Position numbers and translations under genes: made by a program. Under the pieces are notes generated by a model. It had not been told where the DNA came from. It saw nothing but the letters and a program-made list of their open reading frames with translations, and did no database searches. Of a DNA stretch of 64,000 nucleotides, positions 1 through 9,929 are shown piece after piece (within the stretch, counting starts at the first letter, position 1; the number at the start of each line of letters is the position of its first letter). Source of the DNA: Raphanus sativus (Eukaryota > Streptophyta > Magnoliopsida > Brassicales > Brassicaceae); NCBI RefSeq assembly GCF_000801105.2, contig NC_079515.1:19119407-19183406 (forward strand), written 5' to 3'.

Positions 1-1147
1 AAACATGAAAGACAGGATGCACTTTCGAATCAACTGGCAGCCGTAGTTTATAAGCCACTTGTCCAATCCTCTCCATCACCTCATAAGGACCATAATAGCG
101 AGCTGCTAGCTTCTGGCATATACATCTGCTCACACTCTGCTGCCGATATGGTCGCAACTTCAAATACACCAACTGACCCACGTCAAAGACAAAATCTCTC
201 CTTCTCTTATTAGCATTGTTCTTCATCACTTCTTGTGTACGCAACAAATGCTGCTTCACGTCTGCTAACAACTCATCTCTCTCTTTTAACATCTTCTCCA
301 ACTCAAAGTTGTTCGTCGACCCTTCCTCAAAACGAAGAAAAGATGGTGGATCGCGCCCATAAACCATTTTGAAAGGCGTGCACTGAGTCGCTGTATGGAA
401 AGAGGTATTATACCACCGTTCAGCCCAAACCAAGTATCTTGCCCACATTTTCGGGTGAGATGAAGCAAAGCAACGCAAGTAAGTTTCGAGACAGCGGTTC
501 AGTACCTCGGTTTGCCCATCTGACTGCGGGTGAAATGCTGTGCTGAAACGCAAACGAGTACCAGATGCTTTAAAACAATCCTTCCAGAACCCACTGAGAA
601 ACACTTTATCTCGATCAGACACGATCGAACGAGGATATTCGTGCAATCTGACAATCTCGTGAATAAACTTCTTAGCCACATCAGAAGCAGTAAACGAATG
701 CTTCAAGGTCATAAAATGACTGTATTTACTCAGCATGTCTACCACAACAAAGATGACAGTCACACCTTGAGAAGATGGAAGTCCTTCAATGAAATCCATT
801 GAAATATCTTCCCAAATCTGCTGCGGTATATCCAATGGTTGTAACAGTCCAGCTGGTGAGAGTGTACTATATTTGTGGGTTTGACACACTTCACAAGCCG
901 CCACATACTCTTGGATTTGCTTCCTCATACTACTCCAATAGAACACTGCTCGTATACGCTTCAGCGTTTTCAAGATACCAGAATGACCTCCTAACAAGCT
1001 ATCATGATATTCTCGCAGTATTAATGGAATGTAAACAGAGTCCGAAGGAAGAACCAAACAGCCTTTATAGTAAAGCTTGCCCTGCAGCATTGCATAACCT
1101 GCTTTTACCGTCTCTCCACGGCTCAGTTTAGCAAGTAATCCTTGAAT
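1..1147 (-). pseudogene. gypsy integrase, partial
   Basis: The minus strand is open from just below 1148 to the window edge with no further stop. The HHCC zinc-binding region is visible (YHD, GGH, CEVC), followed by the DDE core: D in SMDF, D in VSDRD and E in QTEVLN. A GPYEV-type motif of the integrase C-terminal region and KVHPVFHV lie at the far left. There is no ATG because it is normally part of a Gag-Pol polyprotein. The integrase itself seems undamaged; the element is dead because of the stops and frameshift upstream. Confidence 0.9.
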
Positions 1148-1672
1148 CTATTCACTCTTGTCCAACTCTGCATATATATCTTGAACCTGTAATGACGATG
1201 GCAGTGTAAGAGCAAAGTAGCAAGACCTCACTTCCACTGCTGAATATTGAACTATGCGAGACAGACCATCAGCAACCTTATTCTTTGTGCCCACTTTATA
1301 CTCTATATCAAAATCGCAGCCCATGATTCTTGTCAACCACCTTTGATAATCCAATGTAACCTCTCTCTGCTCTAAAAGATATTTTAAACTTTGCTGATCT
1401 GTTCTGACAATAAATATTCTTCCCAGTAAATAGTGTCTCCATTTTTGAATTGATAGAACAATTGCCATGAGTTCCCTTTCATAGATGGGTTTGAGCTGCT
1501 CCTTATCAGTCAAAGAATGACTGAAGTACGATATTGGATGTTTTCCCTGCATCAATACAGCCCCGAGACCATAACCTGAAACGTCTGATTCTATAATAAA
1601 GACTTGTGTGAAATCAGGAAGCGCCAAAACTGGTGTGGTAGTCATCGCCACTTTCAAAGCATCAAACACAGA
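1148..1672 (-). pseudogene. gypsy RNase H domain
   Basis: Same frame as the RT piece, following the TAG. It carries the Ty3-type RNase H residues in order: ESDVSG (D; usually DASG), ERELMA (E), RTDQQSLK (D) and VADGLSR (D). It ends at a TAG at 1148-1150, beyond which the frame continues into integrase. Confidence 0.88.
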
Positions 1673-2847
1673 CTATGCGACCTGAGTCCACAAAAACAGC
1701 TCCTTTTTTAACAATTCCGTTAGAGGTTTAGCGATCATCCCATAACTCTGCACAAACCTTCGATAGTAACCCGTCAAACCAAGAAACCCACGCACATCTT
1801 TAACCGTTCTTGGGGTAGGCCACTTAACAACTGCTTCAATCTTTTGAGGATCTGTAGAAACACCATGCGCAGAAATACAATGACCAAGATACTCCACCTG
1901 TTGTTGGCCAAATGCACACTTTTTCTTATTAGCAAAGAGCTTATGTTTCTCAAAGACTTTGAACACTTCTTCCACATGCACGATATGCTCCTCTATTGTT
2001 GAACTAAAGACCAAGATGTCATCAAAAAATACCAACACAAACTTTCTCAAAAATCTTTGAAACACCTCATTCATCAAAGATTGAAAGGTAGCTGGAGCAT
2101 TCATCAAACCAAATGGCATTACTCTGAATTCATTGTGCCCCTCATGAGTTCGAAAAGCTGTTTTCTCCACATCTTCTTCTTTCATCCGGATTTGATGATA
2201 GCCAGACCTCAAATCCAACTTTGTAAAATATTTAGCGCCATTGAGTTCATCTAAAAGTTGATCGATCATGGGAATAGGATACTTATCTGGAACTGTTGCT
2301 CTGTTTAACATCCTATAATCCACACAGAACCGCCAGCTTTTATCTTTTTTCAAACCAAAAGAACCGGACTTGAATAGGGACTATGACTTGGTCTTATGAT
2401 ACCAGTCTCCAGCATCTCTAACACACTCTTCTCCATAACCTCCTTATGCACCTGCGGGTACCTGTAAGGTCGTACACTCACCGGACCTAAACCAGGGTAC
2501 AATGTGATGCCATGTTCATGACCCCGCACTGGTGGAAGCTCTGTTGGTTCTTGAAACATGTGATCAAACTTCGCTAAAACAGCCAACAACTCCTCTGGCA
2601 CGTCTTTACTAGCTTGTGACATTTTCAAGGATTTCATTGGTCGTTGGAGCAAAGGGTCACCCAACAAAGTTACCTGCTTGCCGTTATACCAGAATACATA
2701 TTCATGTTTCTCCCTGTCGATCTGGCACTTCCCTAAAGTTCTCAACCAATGCATTCCCAGGATGACATCAATATTTCCCAAGTCCAAGACGATAAAATCA
2801 GTTGTAAAAGTCACTCTTTGAAGATTTATCTGCACACTTCTGCAAAC
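1673..2847 (-). pseudogene. gypsy protease end and reverse transcriptase
   Basis: From 2847 down to about 2352 the frame gives the end of the protease (ILGMHWL) and the conserved approach to RT ([10 protein letters not shown]). One base is then missing where the KKKDGSW-type motif should start, and the remaining RT continues in another frame: [24 protein letters not shown], then the catalytic FFDD box in the usual plant gypsy context, then the connection motif [15 protein letters not shown] at 1673-1675 ends this piece. RT-coding content is otherwise well preserved, suggesting relatively recent death. Confidence 0.9.
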
Positions 2848-4209
2848 TCATGTACCATTCACGGATACTCCCGTACCAAGCAAGACTTCCAAGCCTTGTG
2901 CTCTATCAATCTTCAGTTTCAACTGCTCTACCATCATTGGGGAGATGAAGTTATGAGTAGCCCCACTATCCAACATGACCACCATAGTATGTTTCTTGAT
3001 GATCCCTTTTAATTTTGTTGTAGTAGGAGAATCAATCCCATAAAAAGACTGTAGCGAAATAGTCTTTAACTGCGGCTCCCAAACTATATCATCCTCATCC
3101 AGCTCTGCACTTTCAGCGTCAATAAGCTCCATATCCATGTCGTTAATCACTGTCAGCACTCGCAAAGACGCATTAGGACATACATGCTGTCTATTCCACT
3201 TCGCGTCACAAGTAAAACAATGCCCCAAGCGTTTCTTTTCAGCAATCTGAGCTTCTGTCAAACGGAGTGTTGGTCTTGTATTTGTAGGTTGCTTTGTTTG
3301 CTGATTCTTTTCTTGTGGACTCTTCTCCTGCGGTGTCTGTTTCTGTTTCCACCCCGTGTGAGGAGTGAAACTAGAATAAGATTTTGACACATTTGATGGT
3401 CCTCCCACTTTATTGTTGCTACGTTGCATCTCCTTTTGTACAACGCTAAACAGAGAACTTGATTCCATCTGATAAGCCGTTGATATCATATCTGGCAAGT
3501 CAACTGGTTTGCACATAGGCACCACCTCACGCATCTCGGGAGACAAACCATTCATAAAAATCCCTTCCTTCTGAGTATCTGATAAGCCAGAAACTTGAGT
3601 AGACAGATCTTCAAATTTATGTATATACTCAGCAACGTTTCCGGTTTGTTGAACATTGAAGAACGGTTGACTTGGATCTCGCAATTTCACCTTACTGAAT
3701 CTTGCAAACAACCGCTGCTTGAAGTCCATCCAATTCACAAACCGGTGCCTCATAATCTCACTATTGAACCGGCTCAAAACATCACCACTCAGACTCACCG
3801 AAACCAATTCAAGTTTCGTCGTCTCGCTGTAACCACCAATCCTGAAATATCTCTCCGCCAAGGCAATCCACCCATACGCATCTTCTCCATTGAACAATGG
3901 TAACTCAATACGACGTATCAAGCTATCACGATCATCCATCAATCGCGGTCTATCCGTATCAGACCGAAGAGTACTGCCAGGTTCAAGGTCATAATCACGT
4001 ACTTGATTAAGACCGTTTTGCGGACTCTCCTTAAGATCGTCGATCACTGGTAGAACTAGAGCCTTCGTCAACAGATTGCAAAGTTCGGAAAACTTTTCCT
4101 CTAAGCTTGTCATCGAAGCTCGTAACTGCACTGTTGCTTCCTGCTGTTCGGCGTAGTTCGACGCCACTGTCTGAGCAAGCGATTCCAACGCCGTCGATCT
4201 AGTCATCAT
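2848..4209 (-). pseudogene. gypsy gag plus start of protease
   Basis: The first ATG pair of the frame is at 4209, so I start there; the open frame extends further only through a non-ATG codon. The product has a retrotrans_gag-like capsid region (about 120-250 codons in), then a basic linker, then a single zinc knuckle of the type CxxC...HxxC (CFTC...HVC). A retropepsin active site DSGAT follows near the end. An in-frame TGA at 2848-2850 stops it in the protease. The same frame continues without interruption beyond the stop, so this is one point mutation, not a natural gag end. Confidence 0.88.
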
Positions 4210-4248
4210 CACGATTGTTCGATCCAGAACGCTCTCAGGCACCAATTT

Positions 4249-4683
4249 GATAAGAACTTAGATGTTTATTGATTACTAACCTCCCATTCACCCTCTTTTA
4301 GTCTCCACAAATCAGAGCACTAATGTTGAGTCTCACAAGTCGAAAAACAAGCCTTTCCAAGATTCCTCACAGAATGCCCTAATGAAACAAACTAACGAGC
4401 CTTTTATATCTAAGACTCGTATACAACTTTTCTATTTTTATAAATAGTAATATTAGCCAGCTCATCACTTCTTTAAACTTCCTTATTCACGTTCTGTTTC
4501 CTCTTCCTTGTCACGTAAACCCTTAATGGCATATCAGAGATATCCACGAGTGTAACCTTGTTTACTGATGGTTATGGTATTCGTGTAAGTAAAAGGGTCT
4601 TACGAATATTCACAACCGAATAAATAGAACAACTCTCTTTACGAGATTTTAGATTAAAGTAGTCTATTGCTTAAGGCAAAACA
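4249..4683 (-). repeat. 5' LTR of the gypsy element (limits tentative)
   Basis: The segment lies directly upstream of gag and starts TG on the + strand just after a short stretch (about 4230-4247) that sits where a primer-binding site should be. It contains a TATAAAA box on the minus strand at 4402-4408, placed to drive transcription leftward into gag. The outer end was set by the TG/CA rule only; no second LTR is available in the window for comparison. Confidence 0.55.
4402..4408 (-). promoter_or_regulatory. TATA box of the gypsy LTR promoter
   Basis: TATAAAA on the minus strand, about 195 bp upstream of the gag start and inside the inferred LTR, facing gag. Confidence 0.5.
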
Positions 4684-4699
4684 TGGGTACAACTAATGT

Positions 4700-6400
4700 T
4701 TATATACAAGAAACTAAAATTCCTAATACTTGATTGATGAAAATGATTTTTTTTTCTCTATTTCCAACTCTATATTTTCATCATCCATTTCCAAGCCATT
4801 TATTGCCATTTCAGTTCGTCCAACTCACTTTTTTATCACACTGGATCTAACTGTCCATTTTTTTTTATCATTTCTACTTGTCCAATCAATTTCCTATCTA
4901 AAAAAGTTTCTCCATTCGATTTCCTGACCAATCATTGTTGCTCCATACTCTACGAAGGCCAATTCATGGGCCATTTGTCTTTTCTCAGTCCAAAACCTCA
5001 TGTACCAAACCAAATCGCTTTCCATAAAGTCCATAAGGTCGTGCATTGTCCCATTGTCTAACTGGTTTTTCATTGTCTTGAAATCCTTGAAGTTTAGGCT
5101 GCTCCAGATCGCATCATTGATATCTCATGGTTTTATGTGTGTCCATGATATAAGTCATGTTTTAAAGTTTTTATGTATGTTTTGATTCTGTTATGAGTCA
5201 TTATAAGTGCATATACGTTTTGGACAAGATTTGAGAGTCTGGAGAACTTGAGAGATTGGGGAGATTGTAGCTGAAAAGACCAAGTTGGAATCGATATTTG
5301 GAGCTGGTGTCAATCGACACCAATCATGTAAAAAAATTTCCGATGATTATTAAACAAGTTTTAGCGTTGAAGATTGTCCCAAAGTTCCATTATTTGAAAT
5401 TAAGTCTTTTTTTTGTTCTAGACTTTATTTAGATTTCTGAGAGTCTTATATTTCATTATTCATACTTGGGGAGAGCTTTATGAGAGAAAACCAGAACTCA
5501 GTAGAGAAAAGATTTCAAACTCCCTTACTTACTCTTTTGATTTCTTTATGCAGTTTATTCATATAATGATTTGTGTTTTATTGATCATGTTTGAATAATC
5601 TGCATGTTAGATTTAGGTTCGTCAAGGGTTAATGTTGAATTATTAGACTGAAGAATTGTTAAGCTAACCATATAACTCTTCATCGGGATTTTTTTCAATG
5701 CTTATTCTAAATTGACAACCTGGAATTCAGATATTAGGATAATTGGTTGGTAGACATGAAAGAGTTATTAATTTCTTAAATAATTTTTATATGAGAAAAA
5801 TATCTATCTTCAAAGAAATTTGGTTTATGGATTTTTTTAACTTATCAAACATGTGTTCAATGCTAGTCTGAACTGATTGAATTCATGAAGAGATTTGGAA
5901 TATTAAGAACTAGACATAGATCATCTCTTTAGTGAAAGTTGGTTGATTTTATTGTTGTTCTTCCAGTTCGAAAAATGTTATTAATAAACCCTTAACAACT
6001 TGTTTGATCTTCAATTTTGATTTATCTATGAATTTTCCTTAAACTATTTCCTTTCTTAATCGTTTACAACTGTTTATTGCATTACATCTTTTATTTTTAG
6101 CTTAATTTGAAACTGAAGTCTATTGAGTGATCCATAATATTCTATATGGATTTGACCCTCTAAATACTGCATTGCACCTCTGAATTTACAGAGTAGCTCA
6201 TATGTATAATTTCAGCATATCAAATTTTGGCGATGTTGCCGCAGACTCTTTGATTCACCATTAGATTAGGTGTAGAATTTAGACTATTTTTTTTCTGTTT
6301 GCTTACAGTTATTTCCATTTTACATGATTGTTTGAGGTCTATGCATTATAGTACCAGGAGCAACAAGGAAACACAACTTTTGAATATCTGAGTTCATGCT
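4700..6400 (+). mobile_element. Athila-like gypsy remnant: 5' LTR, PBS and gag start
   Basis: Three landmarks support a + strand Athila element. A palindromic GGTGTCAATCGACACC at about 5308-5323 is typical of Athila LTRs. A segment at about 6150-6245 corresponds to the junction where Athila LTRs end and the AAATTTTGGCG..GTTGCCG primer-binding site (tRNA-Asp type) begins; here the site is mutated (GCGATGTTGCCG). At about 6350-6385 a short frame reads STRSNKETQLL, like the start of Athila gag, then stops. The left limit is unclear because it abuts the gypsy LTR. No pol is present. Confidence 0.55.
6225..6244 (+). other. Degenerate primer-binding site of Athila type
   Basis: TTTTGGCGATGTTGCCGCAG resembles the tRNA-Asp-complementary site of Athila/Tat elements with a few substitutions. 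It marks the end of the 5' LTR. Confidence 0.5.
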
Positions 6401-6722
6401 AGTTATAGTTAATAAATGCTTCTAAATTTTTGAAACATGATGCTCTTTTCATATCGAGTTTTAGGCCATTAAAGTGAAAAGCTTACCAACCGAGTAGTAT
6501 CAATTGATAAAAAGACTCTCTCTTAAGTTTTAAGAGAGTTTGAATTTTGTGAATATTGTTACTTTGGTGATTAGTTTAAAATTGTGGGTTCTCAGATCTT
6601 TTTATTATGTACTTTTTAGTCAATTACACAGTTTTAACGATAAAATATGATTTGCTTTTGTATGAGGTTATGAGCCTTTTGTATTGTTTATTCTTGTTCG
6701 GAAAGTAAGTATTTTTTTAGGA

Positions 6723-6926
6723 TTAGGCTTGGTTATCTTGGGGATATATTATTAGTAACGTTGTTTGAGATAAATACCAAAAGCATAAACAATCATTAAA
6801 TCTTTTTTCCCTTGGGATCATTTGATTATACATGTGTTTGATTCCTTCAGGAAGTGAAGAAGCACCGTATGATCTCTTAGACTCTTCTTCTTCTTCTTCT
6901 TCTTCTTCACTCATTTTCATACCCAA
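6723..6926 (-). other. Small unassigned ORF with GAA microsatellite
   Basis: A 67-codon minus-strand frame starting at ATG includes a run of nine glutamates encoded by a (TTC)n tract at about 6882-6908. The rest (KRSYGASSLPEGIKHMYNQM) is not recognised. Its position after the Athila gag remnant means it may be TE-derived. I do not claim that it is expressed. Confidence 0.25.
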
Positions 6927-6929
6927 AAA

Positions 6930-7555
6930 GTCTTCTCCATTGAAACCATCTTAATAGAATCATATCTCTGCATCTTAAGGAGATTTCATGTTCCGTTTAC
7001 CCCATATTTCTTTGGTGCTTATCCCTTTCATAAGATGGTGTAAAAGTAGTGATCGTATCAACTAGGATAACCTGAAAACACAAAGAAGTTATATGTTTTG
7101 AGGAAAAACTTTGCAAAATAGCTTTACATAATTAATTCACAAATCGTTATTAAAAATTTTCAAATTAGATTCTATCTAGGATCAAAAATGAGATTTAACT
7201 TTTTTTTGTTTTGAAAAAAATGAGATTTACCTATTGTTTTTTTCATATGTCATTCTCCTACTTTTTTATTTGCTCTTTTAAATTTACTTGATTTTCAAAC
7301 AACATCATTTATTCGAGTTACAACGAAAGAAATCTTTGATTTTTTTATCAAGATTCATGTGCAATTAGATTTTATATTTGAAAAACTAAAAAACTATACT
7401 AAACAAATATTTGCTAGAACAACCCATGATTAGAGTCATGACAATGAATATGAACATTTGATTTCATTTTATATAGATAGAATAGTATAATAAACCATTA
7501 TTTTATAATAAATCATATAATACAGCAAATGTTCAATCAAGATAACTTAACCACG
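6930..7555. other. AT-rich intergenic, nothing recognised
   Basis: No open frame, terminal repeat or RNA gene was seen. The stretch is the 3' flank of the minus-strand prolamin-like gene at 7559. Confidence 0.5.
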
Positions 7556-7558
7556 TCA

Positions 7559-8029
7559 TTATGATGACGAAGGACTTTCAACTTCAGCAGAACATCTATT
7601 CCAAACCTCATTGGTTCTGAAAGAAACTTGAGAAGCAAAGCGTTTAAGTTGATACAATCGAAACACGAACTTTCTAAACTCCATGTAGCATTCTTTTCCA
7701 GCTCTTACTACCTTCAGACAACACTCTCTCGAAACAGGTTCATTCGTAAGAATCTCTTTAACAACATCTTCATTACATTTCCCAATACCACTGGACCCCA
7801 TCTTGTCCCCACAAGTTGTGAGATATGCTACGTATTTTGGTGGCAAGTTCTCGAGGATATAAATATTGTAATCCTGTGAAGCCGGCGATATCTCCCTCAA
7901 TGCTTCCATCTCGGGACCGGGATTGACCAATGGTTCGTCGTTAACATCTTTTTGGCCGAAACTTGGATACGCATATGATACTAAAGTGGTAATAATGATA
8001 AATGCCACAAAAAGTGTCTTCATCTTCAT
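7559..8029 (-). CDS. Secreted prolamin-like / ECA1 gametogenesis-related (DUF1278) protein
   Basis: A single-exon 156-aa protein. Residues 1-25 form a signal peptide (basic start, hydrophobic VAFIIITTLVSYAYPSFG). The mature part carries six cysteines in the prolamin-like arrangement: one in TTCGDK, one in GKCNED, the adjacent pair in RECCLKV, one in KECY and one in NRCS. This is the pattern of the plant ECA1/DUF1278 family of small secreted proteins, many expressed in the female gametophyte and including the EC1 egg-cell proteins. Expression in gametes is an inference from the family. The ATG at 8029 is the first in frame and lies about 70-85 bp downstream of a TATA run. No neighbour suggests an operon-like or functional pairing. 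Confidence 0.85.
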   Translation of the reverse strand: MKMKTLFVAFIIITTLVSYAYPSFGQKDVNDEPLVNPGPEMEALREISPASQDYNIYILENLPPKYVAYLTTCGDKMGSSGIGKCNEDVVKEILTNEPVSRECCLKVVRAGKECYMEFRKFVFRLYQLKRFASQVSFRTNEVWNRCSAEVESPSSS

Positions 8030-8098
8030 TATGTATTATTACTTTTAACTTTCTTATTTGAATTGTTTTCTTTCTCATATTAACATGATCTATAAGTA

Positions 8099-8113
8099 TG
8101 TATATATATATAG
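8099..8113 (-). promoter_or_regulatory. TATA region of the prolamin-like gene
   Basis: A CTATATATATATACA run on the minus strand, 70-85 bp upstream of the ATG at 8029, the expected spacing for a plant TATA box with a short leader. Confidence 0.45.
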
Positions 8114-8335
8114 TAATCAACTAGTTTTGAATGTTATTTCTGCTGATTTGTATTAATTTTTTAAAAATAAACGTTTTCTAGTTGTTTTGAAACAACACAA
8201 TTTCTTAATTAATTACTTCAGTTTTCAGTTAGTTCTAAGAATTACTTTTAAAGTTGACTTCTATGTTTCACACATTAACTGTTAATTTAATAATATTTCA
8301 CTTATGTCACATAATGTAACTAACAGAATCTTGGA

Positions 8336-8530
8336 TCAATGTTTCTTGAAATCATTACATGGTCTAAACATACCGGTGATTTCAGAAAGGCAAAAATGAA
8401 TTGTAGAAGAAACATCTATGCGATCCCACGTTTTCTCAGTTTGGATCTTCACAAACCGTGTCTCAGTGTGCTGCTTTGGCAATATACTCAAGTGTGTATT
8501 ATCCATCACCTGCAAGGCTGCAACAAAAAA
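8336..8530 (-). pseudogene. Exon fragment of a TXND9/phosducin-like thioredoxin protein
   Basis: On the minus strand, after an acceptor-like CAG, the frame reads VMDNTHLSILPKQH then ETRFVKIQTEK. This closely resembles the start of the thioredoxin fold in plant TXND9/PLP3-type proteins (VMDKH.SILAKQHIETRFVKI.AEK). The next expected segment (residues leading to the VLPT loop) is absent; the sequence degenerates into unrelated codons. No upstream exon with the phosducin-like N-terminus was found. I read it as a captured or relic exon, not a working gene. Confidence 0.5.
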
Positions 8531-8662
8531 AGGAAGTTTACATTTATAAAAATACACTCCTGAATCTTATGCTACCATATATGTATAGTAGTCACAGACA
8601 AGAGACAAGATCATACATGAACCTAGAAGCAAGTCAGTAACACGAAAAGAGAGATTTTTTTA

Positions 8663-9325
8663 AGACTTATTCTTGGGTTCACCACTTAGGGTGAACCTCT
8701 AGTTCACCAACCAATAGGATTGTGTCATTTAAGATTCAGTATATTTTTAAAAAGGAAACAAAATATTATCGAATTATATTATACTTTCAAAATAAAAATT
8801 AAATAAAATTACTAATCACAAAAACAAAGCAATTTAATCTAAAAAAAAATATTTTTAAAAAATATTTTTAACGCTCCCAACAAACATTAAATCTTAGACT
8901 TTTGGATAAATCTTAAATTTTAAGATTTATCCAAAAATTTCGGATTTACCGAAGGGTTTAGGGTTTACACAAGGGTTTATAGGGTTTAGGATTAGGATTT
9001 AGGGTATAGTTTATTGTTGATTGTGTTATAAATAGTTTTTTTTAAAATCAAAGTTTTATAATTTATCTAAAGGTTTACTAAAGGATTTAAGGTTTAACAT
9101 TTAGAGATTAGTGTTTTTGTGGTATTATTTTTTTTGAAAAAAAATACTTATTTTTTGCATTTAGTATTATTTTATTTTATTTTTACTTTATTTTTTATTT
9201 TTAAAACGTAATATAATTTGGCAATATTTTGTCTCCTTTTTCAAAAATGTCAAATTTAAAATAACTAAATTCTATTGGTTGGTGAATTTATAGGTTCACC
9301 CTAGGGGATGAACCCAAGAATAACT
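8663..9325. mobile_element. Mutator-type MITE, copy 1, with 9-bp target duplication
   Basis: A 663-bp element with inverted ends: left AGACTTATTCTTGGGTTCACC, right the complement of AGTTATTCTTGGGTTCATCC. It is flanked on both sides by ATTTTTTTA (8654-8662 and 9326-9334), a perfect 9-bp duplication, which fits the Mutator superfamily. The interior is non-coding and AT-rich and contains TTTAGGG-like repeats at about 8952-9006. A second copy of the family lies at 25679-26088. Confidence 0.85.
8952..9006 (+). repeat. Interstitial telomere-like TTTAGGG repeats inside the MITE
   Basis: Degenerate units (GGGTTTAGGGTTT, GGGTTTATAGGGTTTAGG, GGATTTAGGG) similar to the plant telomere repeat. The complementary motif (AAACCCTAAACC) recurs inside the second copy of the same MITE family, so it belongs to the element. 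Confidence 0.6.
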
Positions 9326-9334
9326 ATTTTTTTA

Positions 9335-9546
9335 AAGGAAAGGTGAAACCTGGCTCGGACTCCGGCTTCCAAACCACAAGCGAAAATCCCTAGCACTGCC
9401 GCAGATTGCATGAGTATCCTCTCAGAGTAATTATAAGTTAAGGTGAGAATAGCTTCGAGTTTAAGCAACAAGAGCTTTTGATATGGTTTCTGGTTATCTG
9501 GATTTTGACCTCGAGAAGGGATTTGATTAGTGGAAAATTGGTTCAT
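9335..9546 (-). other. Unassigned ORF abutting the MITE
   Basis: A minus-strand frame from ATG 9546 gives about 70 residues before it enters the MITE at 9334 and ends in MITE-derived codons. It includes KPYQKLLLLKLEAILTL and AAVLGIFACGLEAGVRARF. The family is not recognised. Base composition is less AT-rich than the surroundings, so it may be a real exon or gene fragment truncated by the MITE. Confidence 0.3.
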
Positions 9547-9925
9547 CTTTCAGAATTTGAATCAGATTCAAACCTAGACCATATAAATTTTTCTTTCTGA
9601 TGAGAGTCGTAGAAGAACCATAAAAAGAGAAAACATATTTGAAGAAAGTCAAAAATCCAAACAAAAAATGTCCAATTTTTTTTACCATGAAACTAGATTC
9701 TAATAAAATACCATGAACACTGAATAACAGGTGATTTGAATTCCTTCCTACAAATACTCAATCCAATAACAGTGGATTTCACCTAAAATTTGAACTCCAA
9801 TAATTTCCATTGAATTCACTAATTCAATAACACCCCCTTAGTTTATCTTCTAATTGGAGGATTTCGTCTTCCATAAAAGTGGTTTACTGCATCAAAACCT
9901 TTTCATGGAGATTTTATGGGTAAAA
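9547..9925. repeat. Intergenic; includes one end of an unclassified MITE
   Basis: Around 9720-9841 the sequence has repeated ATTGAAT/AATTCAATA motifs and ends AATAACACCCCCTTA. A related end (ACACCCCCTTAG) occurs at about 55476-55492. The opposite terminus was not found in either place, so these look like single-ended remnants. Confidence 0.35.
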
Positions 9926-9929
9926 TCTC

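Larger units (their letters stand above)
1..4683 (-). mobile_element. Ty3/gypsy LTR retrotransposon, decayed, runs off the left edge
   Basis: Reading leftward on the minus strand the order is LTR, gag with zinc knuckle, protease, reverse transcriptase, RNase H, integrase, which is the Ty3/gypsy order. The 3' part (integrase C-terminus and second LTR) lies outside the window. The reading frame is broken four times: TGA at 2848-2850, a one-base frameshift near 2352, TAG at 1673-1675 and TAG at 1148-1150. The outer LTR limit at 4683 is tentative, chosen because the segment 4249-4683 begins TG and ends CA. No chromodomain can be judged because it would lie to the left. Confidence 0.93.

Noticed and set aside
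8339..8640. Two + strand frames of 74 and 60 codons
   Set aside because: They are antisense to the thioredoxin-like exon and carry no coding signal of their own.
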